A program made the translations under genes and the position numbers. Below, in pieces: positions 6,389 through 13,837 of a stretch of DNA of 22,795 bases. The notes beneath the pieces are model-generated. The model was not told the DNA's origin. It saw only the letters and a program-made list of their open reading frames with translations, and made no database searches. Each line of letters starts with the position of its first letter. Position 1 is the first letter of the stretch. Where the stretch lies: positions 1 to 22,795 of the forward strand of contig FR891980.1 of NCBI GenBank assembly GCA_000434235.1, read 5' to 3'. The DNA is from Alistipes sp. CAG:268. GTDB lineage: Bacteria; Bacteroidota; Bacteroidia; Bacteroidales; Rikenellaceae.

Positions 6389-7465
6389 ATGCATAATTTG
6401 CTGGAGGTGAAATCGAGGTCGGAGCTGCGTGAATGGCTTCGGCAGAACCACGACAGGGAGACGGAGTGCTGGGTGGCGGTCAGGCGGGGAAGACCCGTTG
6501 ATGACGGCACCTTCCGGTATGTCGATGCCGTGGAGGAGGCCTTGTGTTTCGGATGGATCGACAGCACGGTCAAGAAGATCTCCGACGAGGTGACAGTCCA
6601 GAAACTTTGCCCGCGAAAGCCCCGCAGCAACTGGTCTGAGCTAAATAAGGAGCGCTGCCGCCGCATGGAGCGGCTGGGGCTGATGACCGATGCGGGACGG
6701 GCCGTATTGCCGGATATGAGCGCAGCCGGATTCACCATTGATCCTGATATTCTGCGCGAATTGCAGGCCGATCCCGTGCTTTGGGAGAACTTCCGCCGCC
6801 TGCCGGAACTCTACAGGCGGGTGCGGATCGATACCATTCAGATCAAGAGGAACCAACCTGAACTTTTCCGCAAACGCCTCGACAAGTTTTTGGAAAATAC
6901 CCGCAGGGGAATCCTCTACGGCGAATGGAACGACAACGGCCGGTTATGGGCGGAAGATTCTGAGATGGAGCCGTTTGTATTGAGACCCTGGCGCGAGTCG
7001 GACGGCCCCGCGCTGGTGAAGTATTTGAATAACAGGAAGATCTGGAACAACTGCCGCGACGGCCTACCCTATCCATATACGGAAGAGGATGCGCTGCGGT
7101 TCATCCGATCCGCCTCGGAGCAGGAGGGCTCGCGGAACTACTGCATCGAAATCCGGCAGGAAGCGGCGGGCAATATCGGGTTCATCCGCGGGACGGACGT
7201 GGAACGCTACAATGCCGAGGTGGGCTACTGGCTTGCCGAGCCCTACTGGAACCGCGGAATCATGTCCCGGGCCCTGAAAGAGGCTGTCGGGGAGTATCTC
7301 CGGCAGACGGATGCCGTGCGCATCCATGCCCGGGTTTATGCCGGCAATCGGGCCTCCATGCGGGTTCTGGAGCGGGCCGGATTCCGGGCGTGCGGCATCT
7401 GGCGCAAGGCCTGCTTCAAGAACGGGCGGTTTGTCGATTGTCACTGTTACGAGCTGCTCGGGTGA
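6389..7465 (+). CDS. YdeI/OmpD-associated-family domain fused to a GNAT N-acetyltransferase
   Basis: This 358-residue cytosolic protein has two parts. Residues 1 to about 195 match the YdeI/OmpD-associated ('bacteriocin-protection') family: ETECWVAVRRGRP, EALCFGWIDSTVKKI, RKPRSNWSELNKERCRRME and, near the end, PELFRKRLDKFLENTRRG. Residues from about 196 (MEPFVLRPWRESDGPALVKYL) to the end form a RimJ/RimL-type GNAT acetyltransferase. Its acetyl-CoA loop region is GYWLAEPYWNRGIMSRALKE, with NRASMRVLERAGF after it. YdeI-like proteins and GNATs are normally separate genes of about 190 and 165 residues, so this is a natural fusion, with M196 possibly the former start. The reading frame runs through without a break. 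The substrate is unknown; RimJ/RimL relatives acetylate protein N-termini or small molecules. The gene stands alone. Confidence 0.88.
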   Translation: MHNLLEVKSRSELREWLRQNHDRETECWVAVRRGRPVDDGTFRYVDAVEEALCFGWIDSTVKKISDEVTVQKLCPRKPRSNWSELNKERCRRMERLGLMTDAGRAVLPDMSAAGFTIDPDILRELQADPVLWENFRRLPELYRRVRIDTIQIKRNQPELFRKRLDKFLENTRRGILYGEWNDNGRLWAEDSEMEPFVLRPWRESDGPALVKYLNNRKIWNNCRDGLPYPYTEEDALRFIRSASEQEGSRNYCIEIRQEAAGNIGFIRGTDVERYNAEVGYWLAEPYWNRGIMSRALKEAVGEYLRQTDAVRIHARVYAGNRASMRVLERAGFRACGIWRKACFKNGRFVDCHCYELLG

Positions 7466-7534
7466 CCGGATCACCCTGCGTGCGGCGGCCCCCGGCGGCG
7501 TTCGGGTTCGGCGGGGCTCAGGACCTCCAAGACA

Positions 7535-7565
7535 CGCCGCGAAGAGAGGCGGGCCCTCTTCGGCG
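7535..7565. terminator. Imperfect hairpin between convergent genes
   Basis: CGCC/GGCG and GAAGAG (7541-7546)/CTCTTC (7556-7561) form an interrupted stem between the convergent YdeI-GNAT and AraC-type genes. There is no adjacent T-run (the nearest, on the plus strand, is around 7583), so termination is only a possibility. The rest of 7466-7667 shows nothing I recognise. Confidence 0.3.
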
Positions 7566-7667
7566 ACATGGCCGCGAGTGATATTTTTCGACCATTCGGA
7601 TCGGGCATGGATTCGGGATTCATCGGTTAGACAAAGATAGGGAAGGCCGATGGATCCCGAATTCTGT

Positions 7668-8546
7668 TCAGAGATCGGAAATTTCGGAGCAGAGGCCGTT
7701 TCCGGGCTCCGCAAGCCGTCTCCGCAGCTGCCCGGGCGGCGCACCGAAATTGCGGCGGCAGTAATCCGCAAACGTGGAGGGCATCCGAAAGCCGTTCTCT
7801 TCCGCCACCTGACAGAGCGGGATGTCCGGCGACCGGAGCATCCGCTCGATCCGGGCCATGCGCTGCCGGCGGAGCCATTCGGAGACGGGGATGCCGAACT
7901 CCTGCCGGAACTGCCGGCGGAAGGCGGAGTCGGACATGCAGCATGCACGGGCCAGCTCCCCGCCGGTCGGCGTCCCCGTCATCCGGTTTTGTGCCGCCTG
8001 CACCCGCTCCCGGAGACCGAAGGGGTGGAAGTCGGGAAGGTATTTCGCAAGGGCGCGGAAATCGCGCTCGGTCAGCGAAGAGGTTGCGGAGCCACGGTCG
8101 GCCGGCGCGGCATAAAGCCGGTATTGGCGAAGCACATCCCCCATCATCAGGTTGTAGAAGACATTCAGATGGGGATATTCCTCCTGCCGGTTGGCCAGCG
8201 ACTGGGCCCGCGCACAGGACAGCAGGCCGCGGCCGTTCCCCGTCCGGCAGTAGTGGCGCCAGGTGTCGATGAGGAAGCCGAGGACCCGATTGTCCGGACA
8301 GAAAGCCGCCAGCATGAAGAATGCGGCCTCCCCGTGCGGCTGTTCGGGCGGCACGGGGTTGCAGAGGCGGATCTGCCGCACCAGCCAGCGCATGGCCGGG
8401 ATGTTTCCCGACAACGACACCAGCGGGTTCCAGCTCCCGGGCCGCGAAAAATCGACCTGCCCCGCAGCCGTCAGAACCCGTTTCACCCAGCCGTCCCACT
8501 CCGTTCGGAGGGAGGCCTGCTCCAGACTTGCACGCAACCGCCTCAT
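7668..8546 (-). CDS. AraC-family transcriptional regulator
   Basis: From the ATG at 8546 the protein has 292 residues. The C-terminal third is a double helix-turn-helix of the AraC/XylS type. Its first HTH is in TGGELARACCMSDSAFRRQF followed by EFGIPVSEWLRRQRM; the second includes IPLCQVAEENGFRMPSTFAD and YCRRNFGAPPGQLRRRL. The N-terminal two thirds have no recognisable sensor domain. A start at 8561 would need a TTG codon lying almost at the predicted transcription start, so 8546 is preferred. The regulator diverges from the structured RNA and the LemA cluster. Its target and ligand are unknown. Confidence 0.88.
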   Translation of the reverse strand: MRRLRASLEQASLRTEWDGWVKRVLTAAGQVDFSRPGSWNPLVSLSGNIPAMRWLVRQIRLCNPVPPEQPHGEAAFFMLAAFCPDNRVLGFLIDTWRHYCRTGNGRGLLSCARAQSLANRQEEYPHLNVFYNLMMGDVLRQYRLYAAPADRGSATSSLTERDFRALAKYLPDFHPFGLRERVQAAQNRMTGTPTGGELARACCMSDSAFRRQFRQEFGIPVSEWLRRQRMARIERMLRSPDIPLCQVAEENGFRMPSTFADYCRRNFGAPPGQLRRRLAEPGNGLCSEISDL

Positions 8547-8566
8547 ACCAATATACAACAACCTCC

Positions 8567-8574
8567 CAAAGATA
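8567..8574 (-). promoter_or_regulatory. Candidate -7 box (TATCTTTG) for the AraC-type gene
   Basis: TATCTTTG on the minus strand lies 20 bases before the ATG at 8546, which implies a very short leader. This argues against the upstream TTG start at 8561. No clear -33 element is seen. Confidence 0.45.
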
Positions 8575-8695
8575 CGACATTTTTCGGATCCGGCATCGTC
8601 CCGGATTGCAGGAGCGGATCACACGGGGACAAGGGGCCGCTGCGCCATTGTCGTCTTTACGGCGGAATAAATCGTTCTTTTTTGCACATGACGCC

Positions 8696-8723
8696 TTGCG
8701 GATGAAGAAAAAAAACTATATTT
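8696..8723 (+). promoter_or_regulatory. Promoter of the 6S-like RNA
   Basis: TATATTTG (8716-8723) matches TAnnTTTG exactly. TTG at 8696-8698 lies 17 bases upstream, slightly short. A start site near 8730 would give an RNA beginning just before the structured region. Confidence 0.55.
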
Positions 8724-8729
8724 GTAGAG

Positions 8730-8940
8730 AGATTGGGCGACATACCCGATCGGATACATACGAAGCGTTATGCTGATCTTGTAGTTTTGGGAACCTGAGA
8801 AATTTTCAAACTTGGCACGAGAGATGGCATGGCGGCTCTCACGTTCGCGTGGGCTGCTATCACCATATTCGTGCTAAAGGTAATCTCAGGACCTCCAAAA
8901 CCCAATATGGCCGCAGACCCACGCTTTGTGTATATCAGGG
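8730..8940 (+). ncRNA. ssrS: Rod-shaped structured RNA, probable 6S RNA of the Bacteroidetes type
   Basis: The stretch folds into one long irregular hairpin. The closing stem pairs 8753-8768 (ATACATACGAAGCGT) with 8921-8933 (ACGCTTTGTGTAT). A large open bubble follows (about 8769-8783 against 8902-8920). Then GTTTTGG (8784-8790) pairs with CCAAAAC (8895-8901), CCTGAGA (8794-8800) with TCTCAGG (8884-8890), and TTGGCACGA (8812-8820) with TTCGTGCTAA (8868-8877). The apical arm ends in CACG-TTCG-CGTG. A closing stem, central bubble and long apical arm of about 200 bases in total is the hallmark of 6S RNA, which sequesters RNA polymerase by mimicking an open promoter. I did not find the signature parts of SRP RNA, RNase P RNA or tmRNA. 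The ends are estimates: the 5' end comes from the promoter, and the 3' end lies near a GGGC-GAAA-GCCC hairpin at 8943-8957. Confidence 0.65.
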
Positions 8941-9045
8941 CCCGGGCCGAAAGCCCGAATACCGGAGGAGCAGGATGGATGCGGCGGAGACACGAAAATT
9001 TCGAAACAACCCGGAAAATACCGAACCCGATAACAGATATACATT

Positions 9046-9618
9046 ATGTCTACCGGAACAATCCTTATTGTCATCGTGGCTGCAGTCGCCGTGCTGCTGG
9101 TCATATGGGGCATCGTCACGCACAACAGCCTGATCGCCCGACGCAACCGTGTCCGGCAGTGCCGGAGCGGTATCTGCGTGGTCTTGAAGCAGCGCAACGA
9201 CCTGATCCCGAATCTGGTGGCCTCGGTCAAGGCCTACATGGGCCACGAGAACGAACTCCTGACGCGCATCACCGACCTGCGTTCGCGCGCGACTTCGGCC
9301 GCGGAGAGCGAGCAGATCCGCGAAGGCGGCGAGCTCTCGTCGCTGCTCGGCCGGCTCCATGTCGCCGTCGAGAATTACCCCGAACTGAAGGCCAACGCGC
9401 AGTTCCTCCACCTGCAGGGGCAGATCGAGGAGATGGAGAACGAGCTGCAGGCCATACGCCGCACGTACAATGCGGCCGTGACGGACTACAACAACGCCAT
9501 CGAGATGTTCCCCTCGTCGATCATCGCCTCGTGGGGCCGCCATACGCAGGAGGCGCTGATCGAGATCCCCGACCCTGAAAAACAGGCGGCTTCGGTTGCC
9601 GAACTCTTCCGGTCATGA
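9046..9618 (+). CDS. lemA: LemA family membrane protein
   Basis: A 190-residue protein with one N-terminal membrane segment (residues 5-25, ILIVIVAAVAVLLVIWGIV) and a coiled, helical LemA domain. Family motifs are visible: THNSLIARRNRV, LKQRNDLIPNLVASVKAYMG and, near the end, RRTYNAAVTDYNNAIEMFPS. LemA proteins are widespread membrane-anchored helical-bundle proteins with no settled biochemical role; they often sit beside membrane proteins or proteases. The stop codon overlaps the start of the next gene (ATGA), so the two are translationally coupled. It begins the long plus-strand gene run. No consensus promoter lies directly upstream, so part of its transcription may come from the 6S-like RNA promoter. 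Confidence 0.93.
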   Translation: MSTGTILIVIVAAVAVLLVIWGIVTHNSLIARRNRVRQCRSGICVVLKQRNDLIPNLVASVKAYMGHENELLTRITDLRSRATSAAESEQIREGGELSSLLGRLHVAVENYPELKANAQFLHLQGQIEEMENELQAIRRTYNAAVTDYNNAIEMFPSSIIASWGRHTQEALIEIPDPEKQAASVAELFRS

Positions 9619-10634
9619 GCGCCCCGACTCCCGATTTCAAGGAACTTTCAGGCCGGATGCGCCGGCAGCTGACGCGCATCGCCCGCCTGCGAAGGGTGGT
9701 GAGGATGCTGCTCGTGATCGTCTACTCGACGACGCTGTTGTGGTTTGCATTCTGTCTCTTCGGCGGCTACCTGCTCGCCTCGGCCGACTACGCGACAAAC
9801 GTACAGACCAGCCAGTACATCCTTTACGGATTCGTCGTTTTCTGCGTGCTGCACTTCGCCTTCATGCGGGGACTCCAGTCGCTCGGCGAGCGGGAGACCG
9901 CGCTCATGGGCCGCATCGTCGGCGAGCTCTTTCCCGAGGCCCGGTTCAATCCTGCGGGAACGGTCCATCGTGAGGCGCTGGCCACCAGCCGGCTCTTCAG
10001 CGAATCCACGTCGCTGGCCGGGATGGAGGCGACCTCGTACGGACGGCTGGAGATTCCCGTCGGCGAGCGGACGATGCAGGTCTGCGACGTGGGCATCACC
10101 CCGCTGCACGGCAGGGACCTTGCGGCCAATCCGCTCACGGTGCTCTACCGCTCGATCGTCCGGCCGATCCTCGGCGCGCGGGTCGAAAGCACGATGCACA
10201 CCTTCCGCGGCATGTTCGGATACTGCCGCACGCGGCGCGAGTTCCGGGGGTATGTCCTGCTGCTGCCCGACCATCTGGAAAACAGGGTCGGCTATCTGGC
10301 ACAGACCGTCCAGCGCATCCGCCAGAAGAACGGCGCGAAGTTCGTCCACCTGGAGGACCCCGAGTTCGAGAGCCTCTTTGCGGTCTATGCCGACGACGAG
10401 GTCGAGGCCCGCATGGTGCTGACACCCGCGATGATGCGCCGCATGACCGAACTGAGGCGGTCGTTCAACCGCGACCTGATGATTTCATTCCGGGGAGACA
10501 CCCTCTATTTCGCCTCCGAGACTCCGGACGGATTCCTCCGCCCGGGCCGCAAGTCGCTTGGCGACGAACGGCTGCTGGAGCAGTTCTGGCGCGAGATCGA
10601 CTTCTGCCGCACCCTCGAATCCGAAATGGAATGA
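9615..10634 (+). CDS. DUF3137 domain membrane protein
   Basis: A 339-residue protein overlapping lemA by four bases. It has two membrane segments near the N-terminus (about 30-55, LLVIVYSTTLLWFAFCLFGG; about 68-86, YILYGFVVFCVLHFAF), then a cytosolic domain. That domain carries motifs I associate with DUF3137: TFRGMFGYCRTRREFRGYVL, VHLEDPEFESLFAVYADDEV, ARMVLTPAMMRR and MISFRGDTLYFASE, ending in DFCRTLESEM. DUF3137 proteins are commonly paired with LemA in Bacteroidetes and other bacteria; the pairing here, with translational overlap, supports a joint complex at the inner membrane (inference). The biochemical function is unknown. Confidence 0.88.
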   Translation: MSAPTPDFKELSGRMRRQLTRIARLRRVVRMLLVIVYSTTLLWFAFCLFGGYLLASADYATNVQTSQYILYGFVVFCVLHFAFMRGLQSLGERETALMGRIVGELFPEARFNPAGTVHREALATSRLFSESTSLAGMEATSYGRLEIPVGERTMQVCDVGITPLHGRDLAANPLTVLYRSIVRPILGARVESTMHTFRGMFGYCRTRREFRGYVLLLPDHLENRVGYLAQTVQRIRQKNGAKFVHLEDPEFESLFAVYADDEVEARMVLTPAMMRRMTELRRSFNRDLMISFRGDTLYFASETPDGFLRPGRKSLGDERLLEQFWREIDFCRTLESEME

Positions 10635-10689
10635 AACAAAACGATAACCGACACAAAACACACAACTAATCCTCAAACACCTTATTTCT

Positions 10690-11346
10690 ATGAAAAGATT
10701 TGCTTGTTTCGCCGCCGTCGCCGGCATGGCCGCCCTGTTCGTCTCGTGCAACAACGTCAGTTCGATGCTCGGAGGAGCCAAGTATCCGGCCGACCAGGCG
10801 GAATCCTACGCCAAGGCCGTGGAAATCCTCAAGGAGAAGATCGACACGACGAAGTTCAAGATCTTCGACATGCGCTTCCAGGAGGGAGAGGAGCTCTCGA
10901 ACGAACTGAGCAGCATCTCGCTCGACATGGTCAATGCGGACAACTTCGCTTTCCGTCAGGCATACTACCTGGACGGCCGCGTGGGACAGATGAACGACTA
11001 CTCGACGAGCGTCAATGAGATCGACTACGCGAAAATCAAGGGCATCAGCCTCTCGGCGATCGACCCGGCAGCCATCGGACGCCAGATCGAAGAGGCCAAG
11101 CAGCTCCTGCCCGAGGGACACACCTTCCAGTCGGTCAGCGTCTACGAGATCAGCGAAGTGCTTCCGCGAAGCAGCGGTCTGATGAACCGGGGCCGCGATA
11201 TCGGCGCCCAGGAGGCCGAATTCAAGATCTGCTTCACCGAGGACGGCAAGGAGACCGAGACCTCCGGCGGCCAGGTGACGCACCTCTACTACGAAGCCAA
11301 GATTCTGGTAAATGCCGACGGCACGATCACGCCCGAAGAAGAATAA
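10690..11346 (+). CDS. Uncharacterised lipoprotein
   Basis: A 218-residue protein with a lipoprotein signal peptide. The basic start MKRF is followed by a hydrophobic stretch and the lipobox ALFVSC, with Cys20 as the lipid-modified residue. The mature part is hydrophilic and mixed alpha/beta. I recognise no domain. Features include EILKEKIDTTKFKIFDMRFQ, a central LSAIDPAAIGRQIEEAKQLL and a C-terminal strand HLYYEAKILVNADGTI. Its place in the LemA run, 55 bases after the DUF3137 gene and 22 bases before the next, suggests that it is an envelope-side partner of that complex (inference). Confidence 0.85.
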   Translation: MKRFACFAAVAGMAALFVSCNNVSSMLGGAKYPADQAESYAKAVEILKEKIDTTKFKIFDMRFQEGEELSNELSSISLDMVNADNFAFRQAYYLDGRVGQMNDYSTSVNEIDYAKIKGISLSAIDPAAIGRQIEEAKQLLPEGHTFQSVSVYEISEVLPRSSGLMNRGRDIGAQEAEFKICFTEDGKETETSGGQVTHLYYEAKILVNADGTITPEEE

Positions 11347-11368
11347 CCGTTAAACCCGATAACGACCT

Positions 11369-12730
11369 ATGAAACGTACACTTCCCTTTATTGCGCCGGT
11401 TGTGGACTCCACGCAGAGTGCCATGCAGCGCGACCTCTACGACAAGAGCATCGATCTGTACGGAGAGGAGCAATACGTCGAGGCGTTCCACACGCTGCTC
11501 GACCATCTGAATCCCGAATTCCGCACCAAGTACGGCAATGCCGAGGGGACGGAGTTCCACCTCCCCCACGGCTCGATCGTTGTCAATGTGCGCCTCGACG
11601 ACCGAATGATGCATATCGACGCCGACTTCCTGAACCTCCCGGCCAAGGGGCGCGTGGCCATGCTGCGCCAGGTGGCCGACATGAACATCAACCGCCTGCT
11701 GCTGCCGCGCTTTACGAAGGAGGGTGACCGCCTGAAGATGGAATACCACTGCCCGCTTGCGGAGACCCATCCCCACAAGATCGTCACCATCCTGCAGAAC
11801 ATCTGCCGCGTGGGCGACCGCTACGACGACGAGTTCTGCACGAAGTTCGGGGCCACACGCTGCTACGAACCCCGCGTGACGCCCTACCCCGCGGAGACCG
11901 TGGACCGCATCTACGAGGCCGTCCAGTCGCTCGTCCGGGCGACGCTCGATGCCGTCAGGGAGTACAACGACCAGCGCCGCTACGGCTATTCGTGGAACGT
12001 GATCGACACGACGTTCTACCAGATCTCCTACTTCGCACAGCCGCAGGGACAGCTGGCAAACGACCTGGACAAGGCCGTCGATGACATGGACGAGGAGTTG
12101 CCCGTAGCCGAACTTGTCATGAAGGGCATGGCCTTCCTCGAGAAGCTGCTCGCGATGCCGAAGGAGAAGCTCGCCGAAGATCTCTACTTCGTCGATACGC
12201 TCGTCTCGATCAAGGGCCCCTCGTCGCTGCAGAACGTGCAGGAGAACATGAAGGATGTCTACGAGGAGGCGACGGCCGCCATGCAGAACAAGGACCTCGA
12301 GCGCGCCGCCGTGCGCATCTGCTACAAGTTCTACGAGGCCTACTTCTACAACGACATGCAGGACGACCTGAACGCGATCTTCGTCAAGGCGCTGCGTGAG
12401 GCCGCCGACCAGCCGATGGAGAAGGCCGCCGAGACGCTCTGGAACGCGCTGGACAAGGTCATGGAGGGCGAGATCGACGAGGACGACGACGAAGGGTTCT
12501 TCTCCGGGGTGATGGAGGGCAACCCAATGGCGCAGCAGATGATGGAACAGGCCCAGGCACAGGCGCAGGCCATGCAGCAGAAGATGGCCGCAGCGATGGG
12601 CGGAGGCGAGATTCAGGAACTGCAGCAGAAGATGACCGAGGCGATGGCGCGCGGCGACATGGCCGAGTACATGCGTCTGGCCGGCGAGCTGCAGCAGAAA
12701 ATGATGAGCGGATTCTTCAACAACAACTAA
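11369..12730 (+). CDS. Conserved hypothetical cytosolic protein with a YbjN-like region and Met/Gln-rich C-terminus
   Basis: A 453-residue protein without signal peptide or membrane segments. Residues about 30-165 (YVEAFHTLLDHLNPEFRTKY, SIVVNVRLDDRMMHIDADFL, GRVAMLRQVADMNINRLLLP, NICRVGDRYDDEF) resemble the YbjN / type III-secretion-chaperone-like fold; this is a weak, pattern-based match. A helical middle part follows. The acidic patch EIDEDDDEG (about 371-379) precedes a strongly Met/Gln/Ala-rich helical tail (about 385-448, e.g. QQMMEQAQAQAQAMQQKM). The tail could be a coiled coil or a chaperone-like, methionine-rich surface. It is 12 bases from the protease gene that follows, so they are co-expressed. 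Function unknown. Confidence 0.85.
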   Translation: MKRTLPFIAPVVDSTQSAMQRDLYDKSIDLYGEEQYVEAFHTLLDHLNPEFRTKYGNAEGTEFHLPHGSIVVNVRLDDRMMHIDADFLNLPAKGRVAMLRQVADMNINRLLLPRFTKEGDRLKMEYHCPLAETHPHKIVTILQNICRVGDRYDDEFCTKFGATRCYEPRVTPYPAETVDRIYEAVQSLVRATLDAVREYNDQRRYGYSWNVIDTTFYQISYFAQPQGQLANDLDKAVDDMDEELPVAELVMKGMAFLEKLLAMPKEKLAEDLYFVDTLVSIKGPSSLQNVQENMKDVYEEATAAMQNKDLERAAVRICYKFYEAYFYNDMQDDLNAIFVKALREAADQPMEKAAETLWNALDKVMEGEIDEDDDEGFFSGVMEGNPMAQQMMEQAQAQAQAMQQKMAAAMGGGEIQELQQKMTEAMARGDMAEYMRLAGELQQKMMSGFFNNN

Positions 12731-12742
12731 AAACGATGCACC

Positions 12743-13834
12743 ATGGAACAGAATATCTATAGCGTAGTATTCAAGGTAACGCACGCCGGAGGCTCCGGAA
12801 GCTGTTTCTACCTGAAGGACCGGGACCTCTTCGTCACGAACTACCACGTGGTCGAGGGCTTCCACACGGTGGCCGTCCACGACAACGAGCGCAATCCCTA
12901 TCTGGCCCGGGTCGTACTCGTGAATCCGACGCTGGACATCGCCCTGCTGGCCGTCGATCACGACTTCTCGGCACTCCCCGAGCTGAACCTCGCGGCCGCC
13001 GATTCGCTCGCGATCAGCAACAAGATCCGCGTGGCGGGTTATCCCTACGGCATGCCCTTCACCGTCACCGAGGGCACCGTCTCGTCGCCCAAGCAGCTAA
13101 TGAACGGGCAGTACTACATCCAGACCGACGCGGCGGTGAACCCCGGCAACTCCGGCGGCCCGATCATCAACGACCGCAACGAGGTGGTCGGCATCACCGT
13201 GAGCAAGTTCACCAACTCCGACGCCGACAACATGGGCTTCGGCATCCGCGTCGAGACGCTCCACAAGCTCTTCGACTCGCTCGGCGAGCTGGATCGCGAC
13301 TGCTTCCAGGTGCAGTGCGAGAGCTGCGACGAACTGATTTCGGACGAGGAGGAGTTCTGCCCCTCGTGCGGCGAGAAACTGCCCGAAGGGGTCTTCGAGG
13401 AGCGTCAGCTCTCGCCCCTGAGCGAGTTCTGCGAGGCGGCCATCGAGAAGATGGGCATCAACCCCGTACTGGCCCGCGACGGCAACGAGGCGTGGCTGTT
13501 CCACAAGGGCAGCTCCGAGATCCGCCTGTTCGTCTATGACCGCACCTACCTGTTCGCCGTCTCGCCGATCAACCTCCTGCCCAAGAAGGATGTGGAGAAG
13601 GTGTTGGACTACATGCTCGACACGGATTTCTATCCCTACAAAATGGGAATCGAGGGGCGCCAGATCTACCTGTGCTACCGCATCCACCTGGCCGACATCT
13701 CGGAGGCGTCCGAGGAGCGGATCCAGCAGAACCTCGTGCAGCTGGCCGAAAAAGCCGACGAGATGGACAACATGATGGTCGAGCGGTTCGGCTGCGAGTT
13801 CTCGGCCTATTCGAAACAGGAAAACGAGGCATAG
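12743..13834 (+). CDS. Cytoplasmic trypsin-like serine protease with zinc ribbon and C-terminal YbjN-like domain
   Basis: Residues 1 to about 180 form a trypsin/HtrA-type protease domain with a complete catalytic triad: His35 in VTNYHVVEG, Asp65 in NPTLDIALLAV and Ser137 in AAVNPGNSGGPI. There is no signal peptide, transmembrane segment or PDZ domain, so unlike DegP/DegQ it should work in the cytoplasm. A zinc ribbon follows (Cys192, Cys195, Cys206, Cys209; CESCDELISDEEEFCPSCG). The C-terminal domain (about 222-363), with SEIRLFVYDRTYLFAVSPIN and NMMVERFGCEF, resembles the YbjN-like part of the preceding gene. It is three bases from the next start, within a tight operon. Target proteins are unknown; a quality-control or signal-cleaving role at the inner membrane is an inference. 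Confidence 0.88.
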   Translation: MEQNIYSVVFKVTHAGGSGSCFYLKDRDLFVTNYHVVEGFHTVAVHDNERNPYLARVVLVNPTLDIALLAVDHDFSALPELNLAAADSLAISNKIRVAGYPYGMPFTVTEGTVSSPKQLMNGQYYIQTDAAVNPGNSGGPIINDRNEVVGITVSKFTNSDADNMGFGIRVETLHKLFDSLGELDRDCFQVQCESCDELISDEEEFCPSCGEKLPEGVFEERQLSPLSEFCEAAIEKMGINPVLARDGNEAWLFHKGSSEIRLFVYDRTYLFAVSPINLLPKKDVEKVLDYMLDTDFYPYKMGIEGRQIYLCYRIHLADISEASEERIQQNLVQLAEKADEMDNMMVERFGCEFSAYSKQENEA

Positions 13835-13837
13835 ACC

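Noticed and set aside
8547..8561. Longer start of the AraC-type regulator at 8561
   Set aside because: It would use TTG and lie at or before the transcription start implied by the TATCTTTG box at 8567-8574.
7517..8898. A 14-base identical stretch (CTCAGGACCTCCAA) at 7517-7530 and 8885-8898
   Set aside because: One such match is expected by chance in a window of this size; the flanks do not match, so it is not a mobile-element repeat.
8975..9133. Short frame starting after a GGAGGAG sequence just before lemA
   Set aside because: It overlaps the lemA start out of frame, its product shows no domain, and Bacteroidetes make little use of Shine-Dalgarno sites; the GGAGGAG is probably chance.
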